Below are positions 52,413 to 60,962 of a stretch of 64,000 nt of DNA, piece by piece. The stretch spans positions 1 through 64,000 of the forward strand of contig JAGKWW010000009.1 in the NCBI GenBank assembly GCA_021151665.1, given 5' to 3'. The translations under genes and the position numbers were made by a program. The notes beneath the pieces were generated by a model that worked only from the letters and a program-made list of their open reading frames with translations, searched no databases and was not told the origin of the DNA. Origin of the DNA: Flavobacteriaceae bacterium. Lineage in GTDB: Bacteria; Bacteroidota; Bacteroidia; Flavobacteriales; Flavobacteriaceae. Numbering within the stretch: position 1 is the first letter of the stretch; the number at the start of each line of letters is the position of its first letter.

Positions 52413-55013
52413 ATGAATTTTGCCAATTATACCATAAAATCGCAGGAAGCCATCCAAAGGGCGCAACAGATTGCCCAAGGGCTTGGCCATCAGCAGATAG
52501 AAAACGAACACATTGTAAAAGGAATACTGGAGGTTGATGAAAACGTTACCCCCTTCCTTCTCAAAAAACTAAATGTCAACGTGCCGCTGTTCGGACAGGT
52601 ACTCGATGCGACATTGCAGAGTTTCCCTAAAGTATCGGGCGGCGAAATGACGCTTTCCCGCGACGCTGCAACCGCGCTGAACGAAGCCTCGAACATCGCC
52701 CGTAAAATGAACGACGAGTTTGTATCGATCGAGCATTTGCTTCTGGCTATTTTCAACACCAAAAGCAAGGTAAGCCAAATATTAAAAGACCAGGGAGTTA
52801 CTGAAAAAGCACTAAAAGCAGCTATCGACGAGCTGCGCAAAGGCGAACGGGTAACTTCTGCCAGCGCTGAGGAAACTTACAACTCCCTGAATAAATATGC
52901 CAAAAACCTCAACCAACTGGCTAACGATGGCAAGTTGGACCCGGTAATAGGCCGTGATGAAGAGATTCGACGCGTACTGCAGATCCTAAGCCGACGAACC
53001 AAGAATAACCCCATGCTTATCGGTGAGCCGGGTGTAGGTAAAACGGCCATTGCAGAGGGCCTCGCCCATCGTATCATTCAGGGAGACGTTCCCGAAAACC
53101 TTAAAAGTAAGATTGTATATTCACTCGATATGGGCGCCCTTATCGCGGGTGCAAAATACAAAGGTGAGTTTGAGGAACGGCTGAAGTCGGTGGTGAAGGA
53201 AGTTACCTCTGCCGAAGGCGATATTGTGCTGTTCATCGACGAGATACATACACTCGTGGGAGCCGGTGGTGGCGATGGTGCTATGGATGCGGCGAACATC
53301 CTAAAGCCTGCCCTTGCCCGCGGTGAGCTGCGCGCTATTGGTGCCACAACGCTTGATGAATACCAGAAATACTTCGAAAAAGACAAAGCGCTCGAGAGGC
53401 GTTTCCAGAAAGTAATGGTCGATGAGCCGGATACCGAAAGCGCTATCTCCATCCTTCGCGGTATTAAGGAAAAATACGAAGCCCATCACCAGGTGCGTAT
53501 AAAAGACGATGCTATCATCGCGGCGGTAGAGCTTTCGCAACGCTATATTACCAACAGGTTTCTTCCGGATAAGGCGATTGACCTGATGGACGAGGCCGCT
53601 GCCAAGCTACGTATGGAGATCAACTCGAAACCTGAAGAGCTGGATGTTCTCGACCGTAAGATCATGCAGCTTGAGATCGAGATCGAAGCCATCAAGCGCG
53701 AGAACGATGAGCAGAAGCTGAAATCGCTCGGCCTGGAACTTGCCAACCTTAAAGAGGAACGCAACGAGATCTTTGCCCGCTGGAAAAGCGAGAAAGATGT
53801 AGTAGATAATATACAAGCGACCAAGACGGACATCGAAAACCTGAAAATGGATGCCGAACGTGCTGAGCGTGAGGGCAACTATGGTAAGGTAGCCGAAATT
53901 CGCTACGGACGGATTAAAGAAGCAGAAGAGAAACTTACCTCCCTTCAGCAACAATTGCTGGAAAGCCAGAAAGGCCAAAGCCTTATAAAAGAGGAAGTGA
54001 CCCATGAGGATATTGCCGAGGTCGTGGCAAAATGGACGGGCATACCGGTAACCAAAATGCTGCAAAGCGAGCGTGAAAAACTGCTTAAGCTGGAAGATGA
54101 ACTGCATAAAAGAGTTGTTGGCCAGGAAGAAGCTATTGAAGCCGTAAGCGATGCGGTAAGGAGAAGCCGTGCCGGCCTTCAGGATCAGAAGAAGCCAATT
54201 GGGTCGTTCCTTTTCCTGGGTACAACGGGTGTGGGTAAAACCGAACTTGCCAAGGCGCTTGCCTCCTACCTGTTTGATGATGAAAATGCAATGACCCGTA
54301 TTGATATGAGCGAGTACCAGGAACGCCACAGCGTGAGCCGCCTGGTTGGAGCGCCTCCGGGATATGTGGGTTATGATGAAGGCGGCCAGCTTACCGAAGC
54401 CGTACGCAGGAAACCCTATTCGGTGGTACTTTTGGATGAAATTGAGAAAGCACACCCGGATACCTTCAATATCCTGCTGCAGGTTCTGGATGAGGGAAGG
54501 CTTACCGACAATAAAGGCCGTGTTGCCGACTTTAAGAATACGATCATCATCATGACGTCGAACATGGGTGCCAACATCATCCAGGAGAAATTCGAAACGA
54601 TGAAAAATATGGATTCTGCTATCGAAGCTGCTAAGACTGAGGTGCTCGGGCTGCTTAAGCAAACAGTTCGGCCCGAATTTATCAACAGGATAGATGATAT
54701 CGTGATGTTCACACCGCTGAGCGAAGCTAACATCAAAGAGATCGTTGGCCTACAGCTGAAGAGTGTTACCAAACTTCTCGCACAGCAGAATATCACTCTG
54801 GACGCAACTCCTGAAGCGATAGACTACCTCAGCAAGAAAGGATATGACCCTGATTTTGGTGCGAGGCCGGTAAAAAGGGTAATTCAGAAGGAAGTGATGA
54901 ATGAGCTAAGTAAACAGATACTCTCAGGTAAAGTAACTACCGATAGCATCATATTGCTCGATAGCTTTGACGGGCACCTGGTATTCAGGAATCAGAGTGA
55001 ATTGGTTCAATAA
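52413..55013 (+). CDS. clpB: ATP-dependent disaggregase ClpB
   Basis: An 866-residue Hsp100 chaperone. The N-domain is Clp_N (about residues 1-145), then AAA1 with Walker A GEPGVGKT at 204-211 and Walker B DEIHTLVGAGG. A coiled middle domain spans about 400-530 (MQLEIEIEAIKRENDEQKLK). AAA2 has Walker A GTTGVGKT from residue 603 and the GYDPDFGARPVKR sensor. ClpB unfolds protein aggregates together with DnaK. It is a single gene ended by a hairpin terminator; no CIRCE element is seen upstream. Confidence 0.97.
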   Translation: MNFANYTIKSQEAIQRAQQIAQGLGHQQIENEHIVKGILEVDENVTPFLLKKLNVNVPLFGQVLDATLQSFPKVSGGEMTLSRDAATALNEASNIARKMNDEFVSIEHLLLAIFNTKSKVSQILKDQGVTEKALKAAIDELRKGERVTSASAEETYNSLNKYAKNLNQLANDGKLDPVIGRDEEIRRVLQILSRRTKNNPMLIGEPGVGKTAIAEGLAHRIIQGDVPENLKSKIVYSLDMGALIAGAKYKGEFEERLKSVVKEVTSAEGDIVLFIDEIHTLVGAGGGDGAMDAANILKPALARGELRAIGATTLDEYQKYFEKDKALERRFQKVMVDEPDTESAISILRGIKEKYEAHHQVRIKDDAIIAAVELSQRYITNRFLPDKAIDLMDEAAAKLRMEINSKPEELDVLDRKIMQLEIEIEAIKRENDEQKLKSLGLELANLKEERNEIFARWKSEKDVVDNIQATKTDIENLKMDAERAEREGNYGKVAEIRYGRIKEAEEKLTSLQQQLLESQKGQSLIKEEVTHEDIAEVVAKWTGIPVTKMLQSEREKLLKLEDELHKRVVGQEEAIEAVSDAVRRSRAGLQDQKKPIGSFLFLGTTGVGKTELAKALASYLFDDENAMTRIDMSEYQERHSVSRLVGAPPGYVGYDEGGQLTEAVRRKPYSVVLLDEIEKAHPDTFNILLQVLDEGRLTDNKGRVADFKNTIIIMTSNMGANIIQEKFETMKNMDSAIEAAKTEVLGLLKQTVRPEFINRIDDIVMFTPLSEANIKEIVGLQLKSVTKLLAQQNITLDATPEAIDYLSKKGYDPDFGARPVKRVIQKEVMNELSKQILSGKVTTDSIILLDSFDGHLVFRNQSELVQ

Positions 55014-55033
55014 TTGAGTTATTATAAGATAAA

Positions 55034-55068
55034 AAAACGAGGCTATCCTAAAAAGGTAGCCTCGTTTT
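55034..55068 (+). terminator. Terminator after clpB
   Basis: AAAACGAGGCTA (55034-55045) pairs with TAGCCTCGTTTT (55057-55068), perfect over 12 bp, followed by ATTT. It can also serve the convergent small gene at 55083. Confidence 0.85.
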
Positions 55069-55082
55069 ATTTAAAAGCGATC

Positions 55083-55328
55083 TTAGCGGGCGCTTTTATA
55101 TTCGTAGTACTGCCTGATCGTCATCACGTCTTTAAGGCTGCTGCGCTTCCTTAAAGCGTATAGTCCGTATACCGTTGCCCCGAGTACAAGGCAAGTCATT
55201 AATGCAATAAACAGGGTATTGATCAGGTAGCTGCTAAATGAGATATGGTTAAAGCTGAAATCATTCAGCCAAAGGTATGCACCTGTAATTACAGCGAGCA
55301 TCCCGAGGAAATAGTACAGTAGTTTCAT
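55083..55328 (-). CDS. Small two-span membrane protein
   Basis: An 81-residue protein from the ATG at 55328 (MKLLYYFLGMLAVITGAYLW); the frame open upstream begins with TTG and adds a polar run unlike a start. There are two hydrophobic segments (YYFLGMLAVITGAYLW and INTLFIALMTCLVLGATVYGLY), then a basic C-terminus (LRKRSSLKDVMTIRQYYEYK). No family was recognised. It is convergent with clpB. Confidence 0.6.
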   Translation of the reverse strand: MKLLYYFLGMLAVITGAYLWLNDFSFNHISFSSYLINTLFIALMTCLVLGATVYGLYALRKRSSLKDVMTIRQYYEYKSAR

Positions 55329-55619
55329 AGCCGCAGTATTGTTAGTGAGACATATTTTAATATGGTGCAATTTCCGTATTTCCCCTCATTAGAAAATCGC
55401 ATTTAAGAATAAATAACTTTGGTTTAGCACAATATTAGTAAGCGCCGACTTACAATAATACAAACCAGCCAGTCATCATTAGGGTTTTGCTGATGTTTAC
55501 ACGTTGTTAAGAAAAGTCAATAAAACTATAACAAGCTGTTTGTTAATTATTTGACAATGTCGCAGGTTTTCTGTAAAGTATGGCAGAAATTTGACATTAA
55601 ACAACCAAATCAAAAAACT

Positions 55620-55817
55620 ATGAACCTAAAAAGAATTTTCGGAGCCATTCTCACTGCTGCAGGAATTATCGCATTGGTATATGCAGCCTACATCTTTGCT
55701 AACACATCAACCGGCGAGCAAAGCATCAAAACCGCTTCTATTTATGGTGTACTTGGACTAATATTTTTTATCGCCGGCATAGGGCTGGTTAAAAAAACCC
55801 GCGATGATGCAGCATAG
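55620..55817 (+). CDS. Small two-span membrane protein
   Basis: A 65-residue protein from the ATG at 55620 (MNLKRIFGAILTAAGIIAL); upstream codons in the same frame are probably not translated. The two spans are ILTAAGIIALVYAAYIF and IYGVLGLIFFIAGIGLV, with a short GEQSIKT loop and a positively charged end. This is a common Bacteroidota type of unknown function that may relate to envelope stress. Its stop overlaps the SRPBCC gene by 14 bp, so the two are probably co-translated. Confidence 0.75.
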   Translation: MNLKRIFGAILTAAGIIALVYAAYIFANTSTGEQSIKTASIYGVLGLIFFIAGIGLVKKTRDDAA

Positions 55818-56256
55818 TACAGGCCGGTCACTTATAGTAAAAAACAGCATCCGGATAGAGGCAACGCCCTCGCGTGTATGGGAAGTGCTTACCAAGCCGG
55901 AATACATCAGGATATGGGACAGGCTTCCTGAAGACTTTGGCGATTTTGAAGTTCACCCCGCCACCGTGATCAACTACCCTGGATACTCCGAGCTTAAAGT
56001 AACAGCATTTGAACACGAGCAACTGATACGGTATTCGCTGTACATACCCGCATGGAAAAATCTGAAGACAGACCACGTGGGTTACTCCTACTCCCTTAGT
56101 ACCGATGATAATGGCTACACTTGGCTCGGAATTGAAATTGGCGATTTTGCCATAGTTACCGAAGGCGACAAGTACTACCGTGAGAGCATTGCCTTTGGTG
56201 AAACGGCATCGCAAAAAATTAAGGAACTTTCCGAGAAAAAAGGCGCGATACTTTAA
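55804..56256 (+). CDS. SRPBCC / AHSA1-like lipid-binding-fold protein
   Basis: A 150-residue protein of the SRPBCC (Bet v1/START-like) fold: SIRIEATPSRVWEVLTKPEYIRIWD at the N-terminus, then a beta-sheet region (SELKVTAFEHEQLIRYSLYIP) and the C-terminal helix (YYRESIAFGETASQKIKELSEK). Such proteins bind hydrophobic ligands or act as Hsp90 co-chaperone-like AHSA1 proteins. The function here is not determined. Start at 55804 (MMQHSTG) overlaps the preceding small gene by 14 bp; its stop abuts the convergent gene at 56257. Confidence 0.82.
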   Translation: MMQHSTGRSLIVKNSIRIEATPSRVWEVLTKPEYIRIWDRLPEDFGDFEVHPATVINYPGYSELKVTAFEHEQLIRYSLYIPAWKNLKTDHVGYSYSLSTDDNGYTWLGIEIGDFAIVTEGDKYYRESIAFGETASQKIKELSEKKGAIL

Positions 56257-57522
56257 TTATTCAAACCGGATATACATATCATCAAAATTGATAGTGAGCT
56301 GGCGGAATTGCCGGATGATATCCTGGCCTATATTTCCGTAATAATATTTCTTATCCCCCTCCTGGTCATCGGCAAAAAGCTGCACGTTTTTAACTTCGAG
56401 CTTTTTGCCGTTAACCGTTGGGCTGAAATCAATTACATATCCGCTTTTGGAGGTGACGCCTCCCGCCCCGCCATAATGCAGTTCTGACGGGTTATACCTG
56501 CCGTCTATCTCCGCTTTATGCGCCCGGTAATAACTGGCATACAGTATCGTAGAGTTAGCGCCCGTATCAAACGTATAATAATCATTACCCATTAGGTAAA
56601 GCGGTGTAAGGAACTCCAGCGCCATATTGCGTTCTGACCCCGGTAACGCTTTGCCCGGAATAACAAATACATCATCCCTGGTTATCTGTATTTGCTTAAA
56701 ACCTTCTATTACCGGAAATCCTATTATACCGTTTATCTGGTATTGTATTTGCGGAAACGCAAGCGCCGTATCAGGAAAAACAAGGAAAACCGCATTTTTT
56801 ATGGTTACATTCCCAAGGGTAAACTCGGGGCAAAGTGCCACGCGGGCGTCGACCTTTGCACCGGTAATAGCTCCAACCTCTACTGTCCCTTCCAGGAATT
56901 TCATGGCGAAATCCCTGGCGGTTGATTCGGTGACCGTAGAAAAATTGGCGCCTGTGTCAAATATAAACCGGCTTGATGCCTGGCCCGCACGCACGTCGAG
57001 ATTTGCGAGCCCTGCTTTATCACGGGTCATTTTTATCGATGTATCTCCGTGCTTAACGATCGTCTGAGGCGGGCTGTTTTGCAGCGCTTTCCAGATCACA
57101 AGGGTATTACTGTAGTCTTCTTTTTCTTTCGCCGGAAGCAGCTTATCGTATTTGGACAATAACGCATCAGCAGTAAGCATTGCATCTTTGTATTCAAAAA
57201 GCCTCACGTGGTTAAGCTGCTTCAAACGCAGCAGTTCCATAGTTAGGGAATCGGATGCCTTAGCAGCATATTTTTTCAGGTAATCGCTTATTGCTTTATT
57301 AGATTGTGCAGGGCGGTTAAACGCGGCATCGAGACTGGCAGACACCACCATTTTTTCAGGCGGGGCCAGCTTCGTGCCAGTTGATTCAAACATCAGCCTT
57401 GCGGCAAAGTAGTCCTTTTTGCTGAGCAGCGACCTGATACTATCATAAGTAGATTTCTTTTGCGAATAAACCCCCAGGGGCAAAAGCACCAAAATCATTA
57501 GGGCAACAATATTTTTCTTCAT
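56257..57522 (-). CDS. Exported retropepsin-like aspartyl protease family protein
   Basis: A 421-residue protein from the ATG at 57522, where a signal peptide begins (MKKNIVALMILVLLPLGVYSQ). After a helical N-terminal part of about 150 residues there are two aspartyl-protease-like motifs, FDTGANFSTVT near residue 190 and FDTGANSTILY near residue 320. Each has the catalytic D-T-G and a following psi-loop with hydrophobic-Gly pairs (NGIIGFPVI, YYGNIGQDII). Two DTG motifs in one chain suggest a pepsin-like double domain rather than a dimer. It is likely a periplasmic protease or lipoprotein-processing enzyme; substrates are unknown. Confidence 0.85.
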   Translation of the reverse strand: MKKNIVALMILVLLPLGVYSQKKSTYDSIRSLLSKKDYFAARLMFESTGTKLAPPEKMVVSASLDAAFNRPAQSNKAISDYLKKYAAKASDSLTMELLRLKQLNHVRLFEYKDAMLTADALLSKYDKLLPAKEKEDYSNTLVIWKALQNSPPQTIVKHGDTSIKMTRDKAGLANLDVRAGQASSRFIFDTGANFSTVTESTARDFAMKFLEGTVEVGAITGAKVDARVALCPEFTLGNVTIKNAVFLVFPDTALAFPQIQYQINGIIGFPVIEGFKQIQITRDDVFVIPGKALPGSERNMALEFLTPLYLMGNDYYTFDTGANSTILYASYYRAHKAEIDGRYNPSELHYGGAGGVTSKSGYVIDFSPTVNGKKLEVKNVQLFADDQEGDKKYYYGNIGQDIIRQFRQLTINFDDMYIRFE

Positions 57523-57625
57523 AATTCGGGAGGTATGCAAAACAGACGGCGAAGGTTCAAAATTGTTACACTACCTGAAAATTTTTTGTCTGGATTAATT
57601 ATCTTATTTTAGACAAAAATTCGAT

Positions 57626-58480
57626 ATGCCAGTAACAATTACTAACAACACACTGACAGCGACGATAGCAGAAAAAGGCGCCGAACTTATATCGCTGCAA
57701 AAACAGGGGAAAGAATTGATATGGGAAGGCAATCCGTATTATTGGGGAAAACATTCTCCCGTATTATTCCCGATCGTTGGCACACTGAAAAACAATTGTT
57801 ACACTACTGGTGGCAGGCAATATGAAATGGGCAGGCACGGCTTTGCACGCGATATGAGCTTCAGAGTGTCAGACCAATCCGATGACCGCGTTACCTTTGT
57901 GCTTACAGAAAACGAATCTACACTCGCCGCCTATCCGTTTGCATTTGAATTGAAGATGCATTACCTGCTTAAAGGGCCGGAACTTGAAATAACTTACGAA
58001 GTCACAAACACAGGGAACAAGCTTATGCCCTACTCCCTCGGCGCTCATCCGGCATTTGCACTGGACAGCAATATCGAAAATTACAGCCTCGCCTTTGCAG
58101 AAGATGATGAGATTGTTTACCATCACCTTAAGGATGACCTTATCTGCAGGGAAACCTCGGTAATTCCGCTATCCGGGCATCAGCTTATGCTTAGCAGCAG
58201 GCTATTTGAAAACGATGCATTGGTTATCAAGTCGTTCCGTTCACGTGCGGTGACGCTGCTTAAAAATAACCGTCCAATCCTGACAGTAGTATTGGGTGAC
58301 TTTCCAAATCTGGGATTATGGACAAAGCCGGGCGCTCCTTTTATATGCATCGAACCCTGGCAGGGTTATGCTGACAGGGTTGAAAGCCATACGGATATAT
58401 TGGAAGAAAAGGAAGGTATAAGATTACTTGATATAAGCGACATGCACTCCTATAAACTCAGGATTAAGCCGGAAATTTAG
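57626..58480 (+). CDS. Aldose 1-epimerase-like protein
   Basis: A 284-residue protein of the galactose mutarotase-like superfamily: AEKGAELISLQKQGKELIWEGNPYYWG, PVLFPIVGTLKNNCY, GRHGFARDMSF with a catalytic-type His, YSLGAHPAF and CIEPWQGYADRV. The family interconverts alpha and beta anomers of sugars, or acts on hexose-6-phosphates. This single gene is not in an operon, so the sugar is unknown. It is cytoplasmic with no signal peptide. Confidence 0.9.
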   Translation: MPVTITNNTLTATIAEKGAELISLQKQGKELIWEGNPYYWGKHSPVLFPIVGTLKNNCYTTGGRQYEMGRHGFARDMSFRVSDQSDDRVTFVLTENESTLAAYPFAFELKMHYLLKGPELEITYEVTNTGNKLMPYSLGAHPAFALDSNIENYSLAFAEDDEIVYHHLKDDLICRETSVIPLSGHQLMLSSRLFENDALVIKSFRSRAVTLLKNNRPILTVVLGDFPNLGLWTKPGAPFICIEPWQGYADRVESHTDILEEKEGIRLLDISDMHSYKLRIKPEI

Positions 58481-58692
58481 CCTGACGGTGCTCTTTTAAG
58501 CTCACGATACGATATTTTCATTACGCTGCGCAGACTCCATTCACCGACTAATTAACAAAAAATTATAAGTGCGGTGAAGAATAAACTTATAAAAAATAGG
58601 TAATTTGGCTATGGTTTTTAGTTAAAGATTACAAATACGGTATAAATATTTTTAAACCCGGACATTAATAAAATATATCTATTTTTATCACC

Positions 58693-58704
58693 AAAAGGAG
58701 GAGG
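58693..58704 (+). promoter_or_regulatory. Strong Shine-Dalgarno sequence before the AraC gene
   Basis: AAAAGGAGGAGG (58693-58704) lies 5 bp before the ATG at 58710, with AAGGAGG 8 bp away. It is notable because most starts in this window have A-rich leaders without any Shine-Dalgarno, as is usual in Bacteroidota. Confidence 0.7.
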
Positions 58705-58709
58705 CACAG

Positions 58710-59264
58710 ATGGAGCTTTACATAAAGTATAATATCGATTTAATGTGTAAAGTACTACTGCAGCAACAGTTAAACAAGTTCGACATAAATTGCAGGGTTA
58801 CTGAGCCGGGCTATTTAAAATTCCGCGATAATATACCGATGGAAACGTATGAGGCTTTCCTGCATTCACTACGGGAATTCGGTATAGAGATCGTAGACAA
58901 TCAGAAGAGTATTCTGGTTCAGAAGATTAAAAACGCGATCATAGAAATGCTTTACGCTGACAAAGGCCTGCGGTCTATGAAGATAAGCACTTATCTAAGC
59001 GAAAAGCTTGGCGAGAATTACCGTACGCTGTCGCAGGTATTTTCAGAAGTCACGTTCATATCTATCGAAAATTTTATTATTTTGCACAAGATTGAAAGGG
59101 TAAAGCAATTGCTGCTTACAGAAAATCTCTCGCTGACAGAGATTTCTTTTATGATGAATTATAGCAGTGTAGCTTACCTTTCGCAACAATTTAAAAATAT
59201 TACCGGCGTAACACCCACCGCGTTTCAGAAGATTGTGAAACAAAAGAGATATTCAGAGCTATAA
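58710..59264 (+). CDS. AraC-family regulator of the phytochrome group
   Basis: A 184-residue protein. The N-terminal 75 residues (YIKYNIDLMCKVLLQQQLNKFDINC...IPMETYEAFLHSLREFGIEI) are an unfamiliar small domain. The C-terminal 110 residues are an AraC double helix-turn-helix (MKISTYLSEKLGENYRTLSQVFSEV ... FIILHKIERVKQLLLTENLSLTEISFMMNYSSVAYLSQQFKNITGVTPTAFQK). It is the first gene of a same-strand group that ends in the bacteriophytochrome. The receiver gene starts 22 bp later, so it may be an output regulator of light signalling (inference). Confidence 0.85.
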   Translation: MELYIKYNIDLMCKVLLQQQLNKFDINCRVTEPGYLKFRDNIPMETYEAFLHSLREFGIEIVDNQKSILVQKIKNAIIEMLYADKGLRSMKISTYLSEKLGENYRTLSQVFSEVTFISIENFIILHKIERVKQLLLTENLSLTEISFMMNYSSVAYLSQQFKNITGVTPTAFQKIVKQKRYSEL

Positions 59265-59286
59265 ATTAAAACCCTATAACGAGCCG

Positions 59287-59733
59287 ATGCGCCCAGTACC
59301 GTTGAAAATAATGCTTGCCGATGACGATGAAGATGACCGACTGTTTTTCAGGGAGGCATTTGACGAGGTAAAAATTGAACACACCATTACTACCTTTAAT
59401 GATGGCGTCCAGCTTATGGAGTATCTTGTAAACCCGGTTAATGTTCTTCCGGAGATTATATTTCTTGACTTAAATATGCCGCGTAAATCGGGCATGGAGT
59501 GCCTTAGGGAAATCAGGTCCAGCGACAGGCTTAAACACCTGTCGGTTGCAATATACTCTACCAGTTCCAGCGAACAGGATATAGAGGATACTTTTGTAGC
59601 GGGAGCCAATGTATACATACGCAAACCGAACGATTTTACGGTGCTCAAAAAAATTCTTAGTGATGTGGTACACATCAACTGGAAGTTCATATCGGACGGC
59701 TTAAATAAAGACAGTTTTATCCTTAGTTTTTAA
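59287..59733 (+). CDS. Rcp-type response regulator 1 of the phytochrome group
   Basis: A 148-residue single receiver domain. Acidic residues LADDDEDD near 10-17, phosphoacceptor Asp61 (IIFLDLNMP), Ser/Thr in YSTSS and Lys in YIRKP are present. The C-terminal extension (HINWKFISDGLNKDSF) resembles that of the response regulators that partner bacteriophytochrome kinases. The start ATG is at 59287. It follows the AraC gene by 22 bp, and a similar gene follows downstream. Confidence 0.88.
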   Translation: MRPVPLKIMLADDDEDDRLFFREAFDEVKIEHTITTFNDGVQLMEYLVNPVNVLPEIIFLDLNMPRKSGMECLREIRSSDRLKHLSVAIYSTSSSEQDIEDTFVAGANVYIRKPNDFTVLKKILSDVVHINWKFISDGLNKDSFILSF

Positions 59734-59846
59734 TAACGGAAAATATAGGTTGCCTTTTTTGGGCCGCTTTTAGTAGCATTCAGCGCCCCTATAAAAAGTT
59801 CTTATGCATCTTAACATTTTGATAAAGTATGTTAATCTCTTAATAA

Positions 59847-59854
59847 TACTTTTG
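59847..59854 (+). promoter_or_regulatory. -7-like box before response regulator 2
   Basis: TACTTTTG (59847-59854) fits TAnnTTTG. A TTTTG at 59817-59821 lies 25 bp upstream, longer than the usual spacing, so a promoter for the 59912 gene is possible but weakly supported. Confidence 0.35.
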
Positions 59855-59911
59855 TAATACAATCAAACTCCGTACTTTTATTGTTACGATTAGTATAAAC
59901 CGCAAATCTGA

Positions 59912-60355
59912 ATGGCTATGAAAGATGAAGTGACAATATTCTATACGGATGACGACCAGGACGATTTGGAATTTTTCAGGGAAATTGTCGATATTATAGA
60001 TAGTAAATTTGTTGTGGTAACACAAAACAGCGCGAGCGAATTGCTTTTGGCCCTCGAAAATCCGCCACCTACCCCGTTTGTAGTATTCCTGGATATTAAT
60101 ATGCCCGGAATTAACGGGCTCGAAATATTGAAGAAATTGCGGGAACTGGAAAAACACCGGGAATTGCCCATTGTGATTTTTTCTACCTCCAGTGATGAAC
60201 TCACAATAGAAAAGAGTCGCAGCCTTGGCGCGAATTATTACCTCCCGAAAAGCGGGGTTTTTGATAAACTGCGAAAATCTATCCAGCATACGCTGAGTAT
60301 TAACTGGAAGGAGTTTGCGCCCGCCACCGAAAATTTTGTTTACCACTACAGTTAG
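59912..60355 (+). CDS. Rcp-type response regulator 2 of the phytochrome group
   Basis: A 147-residue paralogue of the previous receiver: FYTDDDQDDLEFF near the N-terminus, phosphoacceptor Asp61 (VVFLDINMPG), FSTSS, and the Lys in NYYLPKS. It has the same kind of C-terminal extension (SINWKEFAPATENF). The heme oxygenase gene begins 8 bp after its stop. Two receivers next to one bacteriophytochrome suggest a split output. Confidence 0.88.
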   Translation: MAMKDEVTIFYTDDDQDDLEFFREIVDIIDSKFVVVTQNSASELLLALENPPPTPFVVFLDINMPGINGLEILKKLRELEKHRELPIVIFSTSSDELTIEKSRSLGANYYLPKSGVFDKLRKSIQHTLSINWKEFAPATENFVYHYS

Positions 60356-60362
60356 GCCCCAG

Positions 60363-60956
60363 ATGACCGATACCCAACAATCTATTGCATTCCCGCTGAG
60401 GCTGAGAAATGAAACTGCCTCCATGCATACCGCCCTTGAGGAACTTCCGGTTTCTAAAAACTTACTGAGTCCGGATTTAAACGAGGACTCCTATGTTCTC
60501 TATCTTTCACTTATGTATAATGTTGTGCGTCATGCCGAGGATTCGCTGTTTCCAATATTGGCCGCTATTGTTCCTGATATTGAGGAACGCCGCATGTTAC
60601 ATTTCATAATGGAAGACCTGGCCTTTTTTGGCCGCCCGGCAGTAACAAATACAGAAATTTTCGGGCAAGGCCACAGCGAGGCTTTTGTCATGGGCATATT
60701 GTATGTACTGCAGGGTTCTTCACTTGGTGGGAGGGTAATTTTTAAACATGTACAGAAACAACTTGGAGTAAATGAACTTAGGGGCGGACGTTATTTTGCA
60801 GGGTATGGCGAAGATACCGGGCCTAAATGGAAAAGTTTTATAGCTTTCCTGTCGGCTTATGAAGAGCGTACCGGAAACGGCGCGGAAATTATCGCCGGCG
60901 CCAACTTTGCATTTGAACGAATAAGAGAACATCTGGAAAAATCTACCCCCGCTTAG
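60363..60956 (+). CDS. Biliverdin-producing heme oxygenase
   Basis: A 197-residue protein from the ATG at 60363 (MTDTQQSIAFPLRLRNETASMH); the longer frame upstream overlaps the response regulator gene. Heme-oxygenase features are the proximal His in SMHTALEE, the distal helix YVLQGSSLGGRVIFKHVQKQLG with the Gly pair, and the C-terminal helix GAEIIAGANFAFERIREHLE. It opens heme to biliverdin IXalpha, CO and iron. Biliverdin is the chromophore of the adjacent bacteriophytochrome. The next gene starts after 6 bp. Confidence 0.93.
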   Translation: MTDTQQSIAFPLRLRNETASMHTALEELPVSKNLLSPDLNEDSYVLYLSLMYNVVRHAEDSLFPILAAIVPDIEERRMLHFIMEDLAFFGRPAVTNTEIFGQGHSEAFVMGILYVLQGSSLGGRVIFKHVQKQLGVNELRGGRYFAGYGEDTGPKWKSFIAFLSAYEERTGNGAEIIAGANFAFERIREHLEKSTPA

Positions 60957-60962
60957 CCTTTT

